NCBI GenBank assembly: GCA_964623265.1
Contig: CAZUTK010000004.1
Coordinates: 1 to 64,000, forward strand
Direction of reading: 5' to 3'
DNA length: 64,000 nucleotides
Source: CAZUTK01 sp964623265
Lineage (GTDB): Bacteria; Electryoneota; B3-LCP
Shown here: piece by piece, positions 15,842 to 24,506 of the stretch
Position numbering within the stretch: the stretch's first letter is position 1
Layout: each line of letters opens with the position of its first letter
Notes under the pieces: generated by a model
Database searches by the model: none
Told to the model about the DNA's origin: nothing
What the model saw: only the letters and a program-made list of their open reading frames with translations
Program-made: the position numbers and the translations under genes

Positions 15842-16540
15842 TTAAGGAATCAAGGCTTCCGGCCGGCTGGGGATCGCCGGAATCGTCGCATTGCAGCACT
15901 GGATCACGTCGGAATAGCCGCGCGCGATGACGACGCCGCTAGAATCGCAGGCGTCCACTCGCAGACGATACGTCGCGCCGGATTGAGCCGATCCGATCTG
16001 AAATTGATTCTCGATGCTTTCTGCAAATAATTCTTCCGCACCGCCGTTGACGGCGACGTATATTCTGAATAATTGCACGACTCCCCCTTCGCAAGACCAA
16101 GTGAAAGACACGTTAGAATCGTTATCCAACGAACGGTCCACATACGGATCCTGCGGATCCTGATCTTCATCCAAGTGCAGCACATCGAAAGTCTGCCAGG
16201 CGATGGGTTCACCGCCGGCACCGGGGACCGATCCGACTTCCACTTCCAGAGGTTCGCACAATTCGGATTCGTTCCCGCAGAGATCCACGGCGGAAATCCA
16301 GTAATAGTATTTCCCTTCGGCGGCGGGGAGGTGATCAAGGTAATGCGAGGTTCGCGTAGTGCCGATCAGTGCGGTTTCCCCGATCGGTGATTCCGGCGTC
16401 GGGGTTCGGTAAACATTGTAATGGGAAATGTCGGGATCAGCGTTGGGATTCCAATCCAGCTGAATCTGCGCCGTCGGCACGGCGGAGGCGGACCCTGTCA
16501 ACGCAAGGACGGTGAGCAGAAGGATTCGCGCGTATTTCAT
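15842..16540 (-). CDS. Secreted fibronectin type III domain protein
   Basis: A 232-residue exported protein with signal peptide MKYARILLLTVLALTGSASA and a start preceded by GGAGAGAGG. It has two fibronectin type III-like units: residues about 23-105 (IQLDWNPNADPDISHYNVYR, YYYWISAVDLCGNES) and about 130-215 (SFTWSCEGGVVQLFRIYVA, YRLRVDACDSSG). Unlike its neighbours it has no NPFNPST-type sorting domain, so anchoring would need another route. It is first in the set of four genes running to 14227. No function can be assigned. Confidence 0.75.
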   Translation of the reverse strand: MKYARILLLTVLALTGSASAVPTAQIQLDWNPNADPDISHYNVYRTPTPESPIGETALIGTTRTSHYLDHLPAAEGKYYYWISAVDLCGNESELCEPLEVEVGSVPGAGGEPIAWQTFDVLHLDEDQDPQDPYVDRSLDNDSNVSFTWSCEGGVVQLFRIYVAVNGGAEELFAESIENQFQIGSAQSGATYRLRVDACDSSGVVIARGYSDVIQCCNATIPAIPSRPEALIP

Positions 16541-16719
16541 CCTCTCTCCAGAGCAGTATCATCCGTATGGCAGTGGCTGTTTGCACAAATCCTTCCAAAT
16601 TAGTCTGAGTCCCCCCGCAGATAGTGAGTCGAATGCTTTGCAGGCAAAGTCGTTTCCCGTCGGCAGCAGCTGACCATTCGGTCGAGCTTCTGCGAACTAA
16701 ATTAATGGAATTTCAATCT

Positions 16720-17862
16720 TCAGTCAACGGAAAAGTTCTTCGCGATTACCCTTAGGAGCATTTTCGGGCTGAGTAGGATATTTGAGTACCATTGGTTGGC
16801 TAAGGGGCAATAACAACCCCGCTGTTTGATGAATCGAAGCACTTCCCGGGCTTGTTCGGATCGAATCACTTTCTGCACGTCATAGCCGCTTTCCCGCAGG
16901 CTGCCCAGGGGTTTGTCGTACGCCAGAACGCAGCATGGCCAGAGCTCCCCGTCGAAATTCAGATGCAGGTTGCTGATCCCCCCATAGCAGGGAATCACTT
17001 GAGTCTTGCGCCGGAGAATCTCGACCGCCAATTCGTAGTAGACCAGCCGCAAGGCTTCCATGCGCTTTGTTATGGCGCGCTTCTCCTTCAGATGCCTCTT
17101 AATCTGCTCGGAAAAGCGCTTTAGAACGCGAGAATACATTTCCGCGCTGGGAGTGATGCCATCACCTTTATTGAAAAATTCCGCCCGCTCTTCGGCGATC
17201 TCGTTGCGGTAACTTTGCACACCTAAGGAATGCACGTAGTCTTCAATTTCCTTGAGATGATCTATGTTGTATTTCGAAATCACCGTCCCCAGCTCGAGGT
17301 GAAATTCCGGGTAGTCTTCTTCCACAATTTTCAGCCGAATGATCGTCTCTTCCAGCTTTTGAAAATTTCCCGGGACGCCGCGGATGGTATCGTGCAGTTT
17401 GCCGATGCCGTCAATAGAAGGTTTGACGGTCAGCGGAACCGGATAACGCCTGCGCCTGTTGTTCTCCAGAATCTGAAGGCAGGTATTTTCAATGCGCTGC
17501 GGCGCCAGAGCATTCGTGGGGATGTGAATGATGGCGGGCTCCAGATATTCAACGGCAAGATCCACGATCTGCGGCAGATCAGCACGTAAGAACGGTTCCC
17601 CGCCGCTGATGTTGAAAAAATAGACGGTGCCGAGCGATCGAAAAATCTTGCGGATTTCATCGAGAGTCAGATCTTTGCGGCTATAGCGAAGTTCCTGCTG
17701 ATAGCATTCGCCGATATGACAGGTCAAACAACGAGACTGACACCTCGCCGTCACAGAGAAAGTCAGTGTGACGGGATGCGCGGACCGCAACAGCCCGTGA
17801 TACTGTCCCCAGGCATGAAGCATATGCCGAAAAAGCCGCAGGAGGTTTTTCTTAAATTTCAT
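16720..17862 (-). CDS. Radical SAM/SPASM domain protein in polysaccharide operon
   Basis: A 380-residue radical SAM enzyme. The 4Fe-4S motif is C41-x3-C45-x2-C48 (ARCQSRCLTC), followed by NISGGEPFLR (about 82-91) and PSIDGIGKLHDTIRG. A C-terminal cysteine-rich region (CYGG, LWPCCVLAY and GCYCPLANQ) looks like SPASM-type auxiliary cluster ligands. The ATG at 17862 is chosen because it overlaps the flippase gene by only 11 nt. An in-frame GTG at 17928 with AAGGA upstream would extend it by 22 residues. It is the last gene of the long operon. SPASM enzymes modify peptides, sugars or cofactors; the substrate here is not known. Confidence 0.87.
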   Translation of the reverse strand: MKFKKNLLRLFRHMLHAWGQYHGLLRSAHPVTLTFSVTARCQSRCLTCHIGECYQQELRYSRKDLTLDEIRKIFRSLGTVYFFNISGGEPFLRADLPQIVDLAVEYLEPAIIHIPTNALAPQRIENTCLQILENNRRRRYPVPLTVKPSIDGIGKLHDTIRGVPGNFQKLEETIIRLKIVEEDYPEFHLELGTVISKYNIDHLKEIEDYVHSLGVQSYRNEIAEERAEFFNKGDGITPSAEMYSRVLKRFSEQIKRHLKEKRAITKRMEALRLVYYELAVEILRRKTQVIPCYGGISNLHLNFDGELWPCCVLAYDKPLGSLRESGYDVQKVIRSEQAREVLRFIKQRGCYCPLANQWYSNILLSPKMLLRVIAKNFSVD

Positions 17863-19339
17863 CGGCTGGTGGACTCGGTGCCGAATCTGCGTCTGAGCGG
17901 TTTTCGGCGCCAACGTTTCTGAAAGCACGCAAGAATTCCTTCAATTCGCACAATTTCAATTCGCCGGAGATTTTCAACACCAGTAAATAAACCAGACAGG
18001 CTGTGAGCAATCTGATGCTGAACGGTGCGGAAATGCCGCTGATTGCAATGTGTGTCACAAACATCGCCGCCGCAGCGGAGAAAATGCGCAGAGTAGAAGC
18101 GAGGAAAAATCCAGTTTGGAATTTCTTATACAGCACGAAGATGGATAATACAGTACCGCTTAAAAAAGTCAAAGCGGACGCCTGAGCAGCGCCCGCCAAC
18201 CCGAAGCGGCGCGTTAAGATGACTTGCAGGATGAAATATGCCGGCAGAAGACACACGGTCAGGATGCCCGCAACCGTCGGATAACCGGCGCCGGTTAGGA
18301 TGGTTTTGTGTATGATAAAGAATGAGAGCATGCCGAAGGACAGAATCAGCCAACGAAGAGCGGCGGCGCCTTCCGCATAGCGGCGTCCGTAAACCAGCGA
18401 TAGGATCTCGCCGGCGTTCAATGCCACGAGGATCGCGACCGGTAGAACAACCAGCAAGAGCAAACGGTTCGCCTGGTGGATATACTTGTTGAATTGAACC
18501 TGTTCGCCGGCGGCGTGAGCTCGCGAAACCGCAGGGTAGATAGCTCCGGATAACGCGTAAAACCCGAAAGGGAGCACCTGTGCCAATGCCTTGGCCGAGG
18601 TGTAATAGCCTGCCGACTCATTTCCCGTGACGATTTTTTTAACAAACATGATGTCCATATCAGTCAGGAGCGACTGAACCACGGCGGCGGCAACCACCGG
18701 AATCGAAAAACGAATCAAAACGGGAGACGAAAACGATTCACCGGGGGAGCCTGCGGATCGCGTTCCTACGCAATAGATCGCCGTAATGGCGGACGCCGCC
18801 GTCAATCCGGCGACGGCACCAAGTGCACGATACCCGATGACGGCAAGCGCAACGACCAACGCTGCGCGCAACAGATAGGACAACGTGAGCAATTGCGCCT
18901 GTTTGCGGTATCTGCGCAGTCCGTTATAATACTGTTGAATTAAAAAGAAAATGCCGAAGAAAAGAGGCATCGGTGCGATGATGCGAAAAAAAACGCGAAG
19001 GCAGTCGTCTCCCAACCATCCCGCTAACGGTGCAGCGAGGGCAAAAAACGCAGCGCTGATCGCCACCGTTAAAAAAAATTGAATCTTGAAGCCGGATTGA
19101 TAAACCGCTTCCGCTTTTTCCGGTTCGGAGGATACATAGCGCGCTACAGACATCGGAATTCCGGAAGCCACAAATGTGCGGATCATCGTGGCGGCGTAAA
19201 GCGTCACGCCGAACAAACCATACTCCACCGGCCCGAGATACCGCCCGAGAACGATGTGCATGGCGTAGCCGCTGCAGAAAAAAACCGCCTGGGCTCCCAG
19301 CAGATAGGTCGCACCGACTCTGACACGTGTCTCGTTCAA
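17852..19339 (-). CDS. Polysaccharide flippase, Wzx/MATE-like (distal copy)
   Basis: A 495-residue polytopic membrane protein of the oligosaccharide flippase family, which moves undecaprenyl-linked repeat units across the inner membrane. Family features: LLGAQAVFFCSGYAMHIVLGRYLGPVEYGLFGV at the N-terminus (two helices), SVARYVSSEPEKAEAVYQSGF, then about 12 more helices. The open frame reaches back to 19720, but that first part is low-complexity, lies inside the upstream gene and is not plausible. I take TTG at 19339, with ACAGGA about 8 nt upstream and a 20-nt gap from the previous stop. This is the second flippase of the cluster (the other is at 47036). Confidence 0.88.
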   Translation of the reverse strand: MNETRVRVGATYLLGAQAVFFCSGYAMHIVLGRYLGPVEYGLFGVTLYAATMIRTFVASGIPMSVARYVSSEPEKAEAVYQSGFKIQFFLTVAISAAFFALAAPLAGWLGDDCLRVFFRIIAPMPLFFGIFFLIQQYYNGLRRYRKQAQLLTLSYLLRAALVVALAVIGYRALGAVAGLTAASAITAIYCVGTRSAGSPGESFSSPVLIRFSIPVVAAAVVQSLLTDMDIMFVKKIVTGNESAGYYTSAKALAQVLPFGFYALSGAIYPAVSRAHAAGEQVQFNKYIHQANRLLLLVVLPVAILVALNAGEILSLVYGRRYAEGAAALRWLILSFGMLSFFIIHKTILTGAGYPTVAGILTVCLLPAYFILQVILTRRFGLAGAAQASALTFLSGTVLSIFVLYKKFQTGFFLASTLRIFSAAAAMFVTHIAISGISAPFSIRLLTACLVYLLVLKISGELKLCELKEFLRAFRNVGAENRSDADSAPSPPADEI

Positions 19340-19359
19340 TCCGCCGATCCTGTATGATT

Positions 19360-20652
19360 TCAACGATGAACCGAATCCGCGGGTTCGAGGCGACTGATGA
19401 CCGCGCGGATCTTGCCTGAGGGATCCCGACTCAAATGCGCCACGATTTCCGGTTTCACTTTCAGCTCGCCTCGAACCAGTTTGGCGGTGAGAGATATTAG
19501 GTCGTTCAATTTCGCTTGATCCGGTTCTTTCGCCGCAACAATCTGCAGACGAATGGATTCCTCTTCTTCCTGCAGAATCCGGAAACTTTTCAACCAAGGA
19601 ATCAGTCGCAATTCCTGAAAAACCAGACCGGACAGCCATTGACCGGAAGGAAGCCGAATGCGGCTGTCGCTTCGGCCTGTGATCCTGGCGAGACGTCTGA
19701 ATTGAACTCCGCAGGAACATTGCCCGGACATCCGAATGCCTAAATCTCCGAGGTCGTAGCGGATGAACGGGGAATCATAGCCGTCCAGATACGTTACCAA
19801 AATCCTGCCTTCCGCGCCGTCGGGCACTTCTTCATCCGAGTCATCCAAGAGTTCGACGATCATCGCGTCGTCGTTGATGTGCATCCCTCGATGCGCGCGA
19901 CACTCCCATGCGATATTGCCCACTTCCCGGCTGGCGTATAAGTCAAACACTTCCGCGAGAAACGCCTGCCGTATCTTTTCGCGCGTTGCATCATCCAGGA
20001 CTTCCGCTCCGGTGCAAATGACGGGGATTCGGAACGTTTCACCTCGTTCCAGCAATAGATCCGCGATTTCCACCAAGCCGCTCGGATATCCGTGTATATG
20101 CCGCGGACAGATCTCCCGAAGCCTTTTCAGATTGACTTCCGGGGGATCCGTCACGGACAGCCAGTATTTGCGCAGTATGCCGAACCGTTCGAACCAGTGC
20201 TTGCCGGTTATATCCGCTCTGGAAGATTTCAGCACCGCTTGCGGGTGGTACAAGCGAAAACCCGTCTGCTGAAAGGCACGGATGACCTTGGCTTTAATAT
20301 ACCAAAAATCCCGCCAGGTGCGATATACTCGGAGGGGCTCACCGGTGGAACCGCCGGTCAATTCCGTGAACAAACCTGCATTTTGCTTCGGAGTCAGGAT
20401 TTCCAGAGGATCCGCGTTGCGCAATTCGGCCTTGGTGAGGATCGGAATCTTCCGGATGTCTGCGATGGTCTTCAAAGAATCCGGATGAAATCCGCAACTT
20501 TGATACTTGCGCCGATAGAAGGAACTGTAATAATACGCATGCCTGACCATTTCGCGGAAACGCCAGAGGCGATAGTGATCCAATTCCTGCTGCGTCCAAT
20601 GCAGGCGTTCGTTCATCTGCCGCAACAGTCGGTAAGTGTGCCACCAATTCAC
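19360..20652 (-). CDS. PaaK/CapK-like adenylate-forming enzyme (paralogue 1)
   Basis: A 430-residue protein of the phenylacetate-CoA ligase-like (PaaK/CapK) branch of the ANL superfamily. ANL signatures: the P-loop-like LTGGSTGEPLRVYRT (about 96-110), DLYASREVGNIAWEC (about 240-254), FIRYDLGDLG (about 297-306), the hinge ITGRSDSRIRLPSG (about 325-338) and a C-terminal Lys in SRDPSGKIRAVISRL (about 412-426). These predict ATP-dependent activation of a carboxylate. CapK-type proteins are frequent in polysaccharide clusters but their acyl substrate is unknown. It overlaps the upstream paralogue by 4 nt, and shares length and C-terminus (SGKIR-VISRL) with it. Confidence 0.88.
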   Translation of the reverse strand: MNWWHTYRLLRQMNERLHWTQQELDHYRLWRFREMVRHAYYYSSFYRRKYQSCGFHPDSLKTIADIRKIPILTKAELRNADPLEILTPKQNAGLFTELTGGSTGEPLRVYRTWRDFWYIKAKVIRAFQQTGFRLYHPQAVLKSSRADITGKHWFERFGILRKYWLSVTDPPEVNLKRLREICPRHIHGYPSGLVEIADLLLERGETFRIPVICTGAEVLDDATREKIRQAFLAEVFDLYASREVGNIAWECRAHRGMHINDDAMIVELLDDSDEEVPDGAEGRILVTYLDGYDSPFIRYDLGDLGIRMSGQCSCGVQFRRLARITGRSDSRIRLPSGQWLSGLVFQELRLIPWLKSFRILQEEEESIRLQIVAAKEPDQAKLNDLISLTAKLVRGELKVKPEIVAHLSRDPSGKIRAVISRLEPADSVHR

Positions 20653-21944
20653 GACGTCTCGCTCCAGAAAGGATGTGGCAGGCGGGAGATGACCGAGCGG
20701 ATTTTGCCGGATTTTTCGCGCGGAATTTCCGCCACTCGGACGACCTCAATGCGAAACGAATCACCCAATCGGCTGCGCAGAAGCCGGCGGATTTGCTCCT
20801 CCGGTTGCGCATGCGCATCCTTCGCCTTCCATTCCACCGTGATTCCACCCGGCTCCTCCTGCAAAATGCGGAATTGATCCACCTCCCGCAGCGGTTTCAA
20901 GAGAAGCGATATTTCCAGCGCCGAAAGCAGGGATCCATCGGCGCCCTGGATGAAGCCGTCCGACCTGCCGGCGATATTCTGCAGCATCGGGAACCGGCAG
21001 CCGCAGGGGCAAATTCCTCCCTGAAATGAAGCCACATCCCCCACGCGATAACGCAGGATCGGCATAACGCGCAGATCGAATTGCGTCACCACAATCTCAC
21101 CCGGTTCACCGAATTTCGCAGGATGGTTCCCTGTAAGAATCTCGACGTGAAGAGTATCCGCATTGACGTGATACCCTTCGCGAAGCCGGCATTGAAAGGC
21201 GATATGTCCGACTTCGTTGGCGCCGTATAGATCAATGGGATCCACACCCCATTGTTCTTTCAATATCCTTCTGTCTTCCTGTGTCAGCACTTCGGCGATC
21301 GTGAATAAAAGTCTTGGGCGAAGAGGCGCGGCGCCGACAGCGTTCAGTTCTCGCCCTACTAGCATCAAAACAGAGGGAAAACCGATCAACACCTGGGGCT
21401 GAATGTGCAGTAACTCCCGGAGATTCAACTGAGCTGAATCATAGACGGAAAGAAACCGTTCATGCATAATGCCCAGGCGATGATACCAGCGATTCTTGGG
21501 CGAAGAATGCCGCGGCTCCGTGATATTGACCAACCGGTGCCAAGGCTGCATCCCGTTGTAGAATAGTTCACGGGTCACCACGAACCCCATCTGCAATCGT
21601 TCGCAGGGATCATACCACAGTTCCAGAGGAATTCCCGTCGAACCGGACGAGCGATAGCGGATGAACTTGCTTCGATCTGCTGATGGATCGAAAAATTCCT
21701 CGATCCGGTCCCGGAGGGTTTCCTTTTCCAGCAGGGGGAAATTGACGAGATCATCCGGTTCGCGGAAGTCTTCGGGCGACGCCCCGATTTTAGCGAATAT
21801 TTCGCGGTAATAAGGGATTTTCCGATAGCAAAAGTGCATCAGCTTACGAAATTTGTCGCGCCGCAATGCACGCAGCTTTTCCTCGGTCCAGAACAGACGA
21901 TGCTGCAGCCGCAACAGATGATATGCCGAATGGAGCGCTCCCAT
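20649..21944 (-). CDS. PaaK/CapK-like adenylate-forming enzyme (paralogue 2)
   Basis: A 431-residue ANL-type enzyme. Key segments: RYRSSGSTGIPLELWYDP (about 94-111), DPIDLYGANEVGHIAFQC (about 235-252), ILRYRVGDVASF (about 296-307), then a CPCGCRFP cluster and NIAGRSDGFI hinge (about 308-333), and EKSGKIRSVISRLP near the C-terminus. The Cys motif before the hinge (CxCGxxF) is shared with the other two paralogues and is typical of PaaK-like proteins. It starts directly after the M14 carboxypeptidase stop and overlaps paralogue 1 by 4 nt, so translation is coupled. Substrate unknown; acylation of a sugar or lipid-linked intermediate is inference. Confidence 0.88.
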   Translation of the reverse strand: MGALHSAYHLLRLQHRLFWTEEKLRALRRDKFRKLMHFCYRKIPYYREIFAKIGASPEDFREPDDLVNFPLLEKETLRDRIEEFFDPSADRSKFIRYRSSGSTGIPLELWYDPCERLQMGFVVTRELFYNGMQPWHRLVNITEPRHSSPKNRWYHRLGIMHERFLSVYDSAQLNLRELLHIQPQVLIGFPSVLMLVGRELNAVGAAPLRPRLLFTIAEVLTQEDRRILKEQWGVDPIDLYGANEVGHIAFQCRLREGYHVNADTLHVEILTGNHPAKFGEPGEIVVTQFDLRVMPILRYRVGDVASFQGGICPCGCRFPMLQNIAGRSDGFIQGADGSLLSALEISLLLKPLREVDQFRILQEEPGGITVEWKAKDAHAQPEEQIRRLLRSRLGDSFRIEVVRVAEIPREKSGKIRSVISRLPHPFWSETS

Positions 21945-23177
21945 TTATTCGCCGTCCAACGTTTCCGCCAGAGCCTGCACTAACGCTCTGCCCGTCTCCC
22001 GCAGCGATTGCGGTGTGACGGTCGAACCATCCGCCCCGCGGCTGTAATTGCATTCGAGGTAGAGACAGTAGGTGTCATAGTCGCGCAGCAGAGCATTTCC
22101 GGTGATATTGGGCAAATCGAGAATCCGGACGGGGGAACGCCCTTGTAATTGAGGGTGATTCTGGTCGGCGGCAGATAGAAGGGCGCGCTGAAGATCCGCA
22201 TGATGAAAGAACAGTTGAGAAGGTGGGGTCTCGAGGAAAAAATGCCCGAGACTCGGATCATTGGAAGCGTGTAGATTGATCACCAGTTTCACCTTCTTTT
22301 CCGCGAAAGACGGCGCCAGCGCAGCCTTCAGAGCGCGTGTCTCAGCCGCCTTGAAATCCACCCAATCCCGGGCGAGGTTCACGCCTTCTGAATTGCGGTA
22401 ATAATATCCCCGAACCACGCCGTCAAGGTTCAACATCGGCACGAAGATGCAGCGATAGCGGTCCGCCAGATGCCTTCCCGCCGGATGATTCAGCAGAGCT
22501 TCCACCATCCCTTCGAGCGCAAAAGACGCCGGAGTCTCGCCCGGGTGTTCGCGGCAGATCACCCAGATTTCCAGAGCATTTTCCGGATGCCCAAGATCCT
22601 TTGGTCCAATTTGCAGAACCGGAATTTCCCTCCTTTCCTCCGTCTTCCCCAGCGTTGATACGCCATCACTCCGCTCTTTTACCGATTCAAGAAATTCGCG
22701 AAGCATCCGCACGGTATAAGGATAACAATAAGCGACATACAAAGTATCCGCCGCGAAGGGTGAGCGGAAGCGGAACACCTTTTGACCCAGAGGATGCTGC
22801 AAGCTGAATTCCCTGATATAACGGGTTTCCCGCGCTCGCTCCCAATTTACGCCGTCCGCCGAAAAAACAGGGCGGGTGATTCCCCAGCGGTCGCCGGTCT
22901 GGTGCGCTTCCGCCGCGTTTTCGATGACGAATTCGAGCGGCTGATCCGGCGGCGCGCCCATTACCTTGAAGTAGAACCAGAGGTATTCCTTCCCCCCTGG
23001 ATCCTGCGGGATGGAGAACGCCACGATGCCATCCGACCGCTGATGCAATTTTTCCGCGGCGCCGGATTCGAAATCCGTGGAAAAAGACAAGTCTCCGCCT
23101 ATCGCCGCAAGCTCAAGCGCTGTCACCATTATACTTGCAAAAAGATAGAAGCATATCCGACCTGAAACCGGAAACAT
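21945..23177 (-). CDS. Exported M14 zinc carboxypeptidase-like protein
   Basis: A 410-residue protein with an N-terminal signal sequence (about residues 1-25) and an M14 peptidase domain. The ATG at 23177 is preferred (7 nt after the upstream stop, AAGG nearby) over an in-frame TTG 21 nt earlier. Residues about 28-165 match the beta-sandwich that precedes the catalytic domain in cytosolic-carboxypeptidase-like M14 proteins. Zinc ligands: H211 and E214 (REHPGET) and H303 (INLHAS). Catalytic Glu375 is in LYLECNYSRG. The NLDG and NSEGVNLARDW signatures are also intact, so activity is expected. Being exported and placed between two adenylate-forming enzymes in a polysaccharide operon is unusual. 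Confidence 0.85.
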   Translation of the reverse strand: MFPVSGRICFYLFASIMVTALELAAIGGDLSFSTDFESGAAEKLHQRSDGIVAFSIPQDPGGKEYLWFYFKVMGAPPDQPLEFVIENAAEAHQTGDRWGITRPVFSADGVNWERARETRYIREFSLQHPLGQKVFRFRSPFAADTLYVAYCYPYTVRMLREFLESVKERSDGVSTLGKTEERREIPVLQIGPKDLGHPENALEIWVICREHPGETPASFALEGMVEALLNHPAGRHLADRYRCIFVPMLNLDGVVRGYYYRNSEGVNLARDWVDFKAAETRALKAALAPSFAEKKVKLVINLHASNDPSLGHFFLETPPSQLFFHHADLQRALLSAADQNHPQLQGRSPVRILDLPNITGNALLRDYDTYCLYLECNYSRGADGSTVTPQSLRETGRALVQALAETLDGE

Positions 23178-23184
23178 AGCCGCC

Positions 23185-24506
23185 TTACCCTCCTGCAATT
23201 TTCGAAATCACCCTTCGCATTTTCCCGGAAGTCTCCTTAGGCAGCGAATCCACACGAACCGCTTCGACCTTGATCCCCGAACCCATGACCTGCAAAACGT
23301 GTTCCTTTACTCTCGTCAGAGTGTCCTGGCTGAAACCTTCGCCGGGCAGGATCTGCACAACCAGCCGGTCGTACGCTTCCTGAATCATCCGGTATTGCTG
23401 CACACCAGGGATCGAAGCGATAACGAATATCAAAGGAGAAATGCGTCTGCCGTCGGCGGAATACAGCCAGTCGTCCGCGCGCCCCTGCAGGACGCGGATT
23501 CTGGGAAAATTGCAGCCGNNNNNNNNNNNNAGGAACAGCGGCTGGAATCTCTCCCCGGCGATTCAGGTTCCGGAAGCGAAATCACGTCGCCGACCTGATA
23601 GCGGATGAACGGCATCGCGAAGGAATGCAGATTCGTAATGATCAACGGCCCGGTTGACGCCGCGCCCAGATTTCTTTCGTCTTCGCCGACTTCCACATAG
23701 AAGCTGTCGATGTTCAAATGATACCCGCTGACTTCCGGACATTGCCAGGCGACATCCCCCATCTCCACCAATCCGTAGATGTCCTTCAACACCACGTTGA
23801 AAGCGCGATTAATCCGGTTCCGGTCTGCTTCGGTCAGGAGCTCGCCGGTCGTGAAGATCAATCTAGGCTGAATGGGACAAGCGGCGAGTTTCTCGATCTC
23901 CGCCGCCAGCAGCACCATGCTGGAAGCATAGCTGTAAATCACCGCCGGTCGGATGGCTTGCAGATCCTGCAGCTGCTTTTCCACCAGATCCGCGGCATAA
24001 ATGAAATCCTTGGGGAGAAAGCCGAGTTTCTGAAAGCTGTAGCGTTCATCCGTCGCATGGCGGCTGTCGCTGATGTGCGCCATCCGGTCGCGCAGCCGCA
24101 TGCCGTTGTGAAACAGGATGCGCAGATGCATCAAAGTGCGATAAATGCGGTCTTCCGCGGTGTAATATACATCCAGCGGCGAACCGGAGGATCCGGATGT
24201 CCGCCGGCGGATCAGACGGGAAATAGCATAGTCATCGGCGATTCGATCCTGCAGCGGAGTTTTCTGAAAGAGGGACTTGTTCGTACAGGGAATCTTCCGG
24301 ATGTTCGCGGGATCTTTCAGCTGGTCGGGATGAAAATCCGATTCATCGTAGAGTTTCTTGTACAGGGGGACATGCTGATAAGCGTATGTCACCAATCGGC
24401 AGAGGCGCCGCCGGCTCTCTTCCTGGACTTCAGACGCGCTTCTGCTCAGGTTTCCTCGCAACTTCCAAAATGTTTTCAGTGCTGTCCAATACATCATGAA
24501 ACTCAT
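23185..24506 (-). CDS. PaaK/CapK-like adenylate-forming enzyme (paralogue 3), interrupted by assembly gap
   Basis: Third paralogue, about 440 residues. Before the gap: RRRTSGSSGSPLDVYYT (about 98-114), LKDIYGLVEMGDVAWQC (about 241-257) and FIRYQVGDVISL (about 300-311). After the 12 Ns at 23519-23530 the same protein resumes in another frame as GCNFPRIRVLQGRADDWLYS. It continues without a stop to KETSGKMRRVISKIAGG at 23185. The paralogues have CPCGCRFP exactly at the gap, so this is one intact gene. The frame change arises because the true gap length must be 1 mod 3 whereas 12 Ns were inserted. It overlaps the pyruvyltransferase gene by 4 nt (ATGA). Confidence 0.85.
23519..23530. other. Assembly gap (12 Ns)
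   Basis: Scaffold gap inside the third PaaK/CapK-like gene. Joining the two halves in frame requires a true length of 10, 13, 16 or similar rather than 12. The missing bases should encode the Cys-rich CxCG motif, and the flanking sequence (TCGCTGC-like and CGGCTGC) is GC-rich. Confidence 0.9.

Noticed and set aside
16541..16719. Possible riboswitch or terminator between the exopolysaccharide operon and the fibronectin protein gene
   Set aside because: A short perfect repeat CTTTGC-AG-GCAAAG (16636-16649) and a GCAAAGC string were noticed. There is no T tract, and the surrounding bases do not fit the c-di-GMP or other riboswitch cores I know.
19340..19720. N-terminal extension of the distal flippase
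   Set aside because: The 127 extra residues are low-complexity (Ser/Arg/Gly-rich) and lie wholly inside the upstream PaaK/CapK-like gene, and flippases start with the membrane helix. TTG at 19339 has a suitable ribosome site.
23430..24506. Truncated PaaK-like pseudogene
   Set aside because: The frame break falls exactly at the N run and the correct C-terminus continues on the other side, so it is an assembly artefact.
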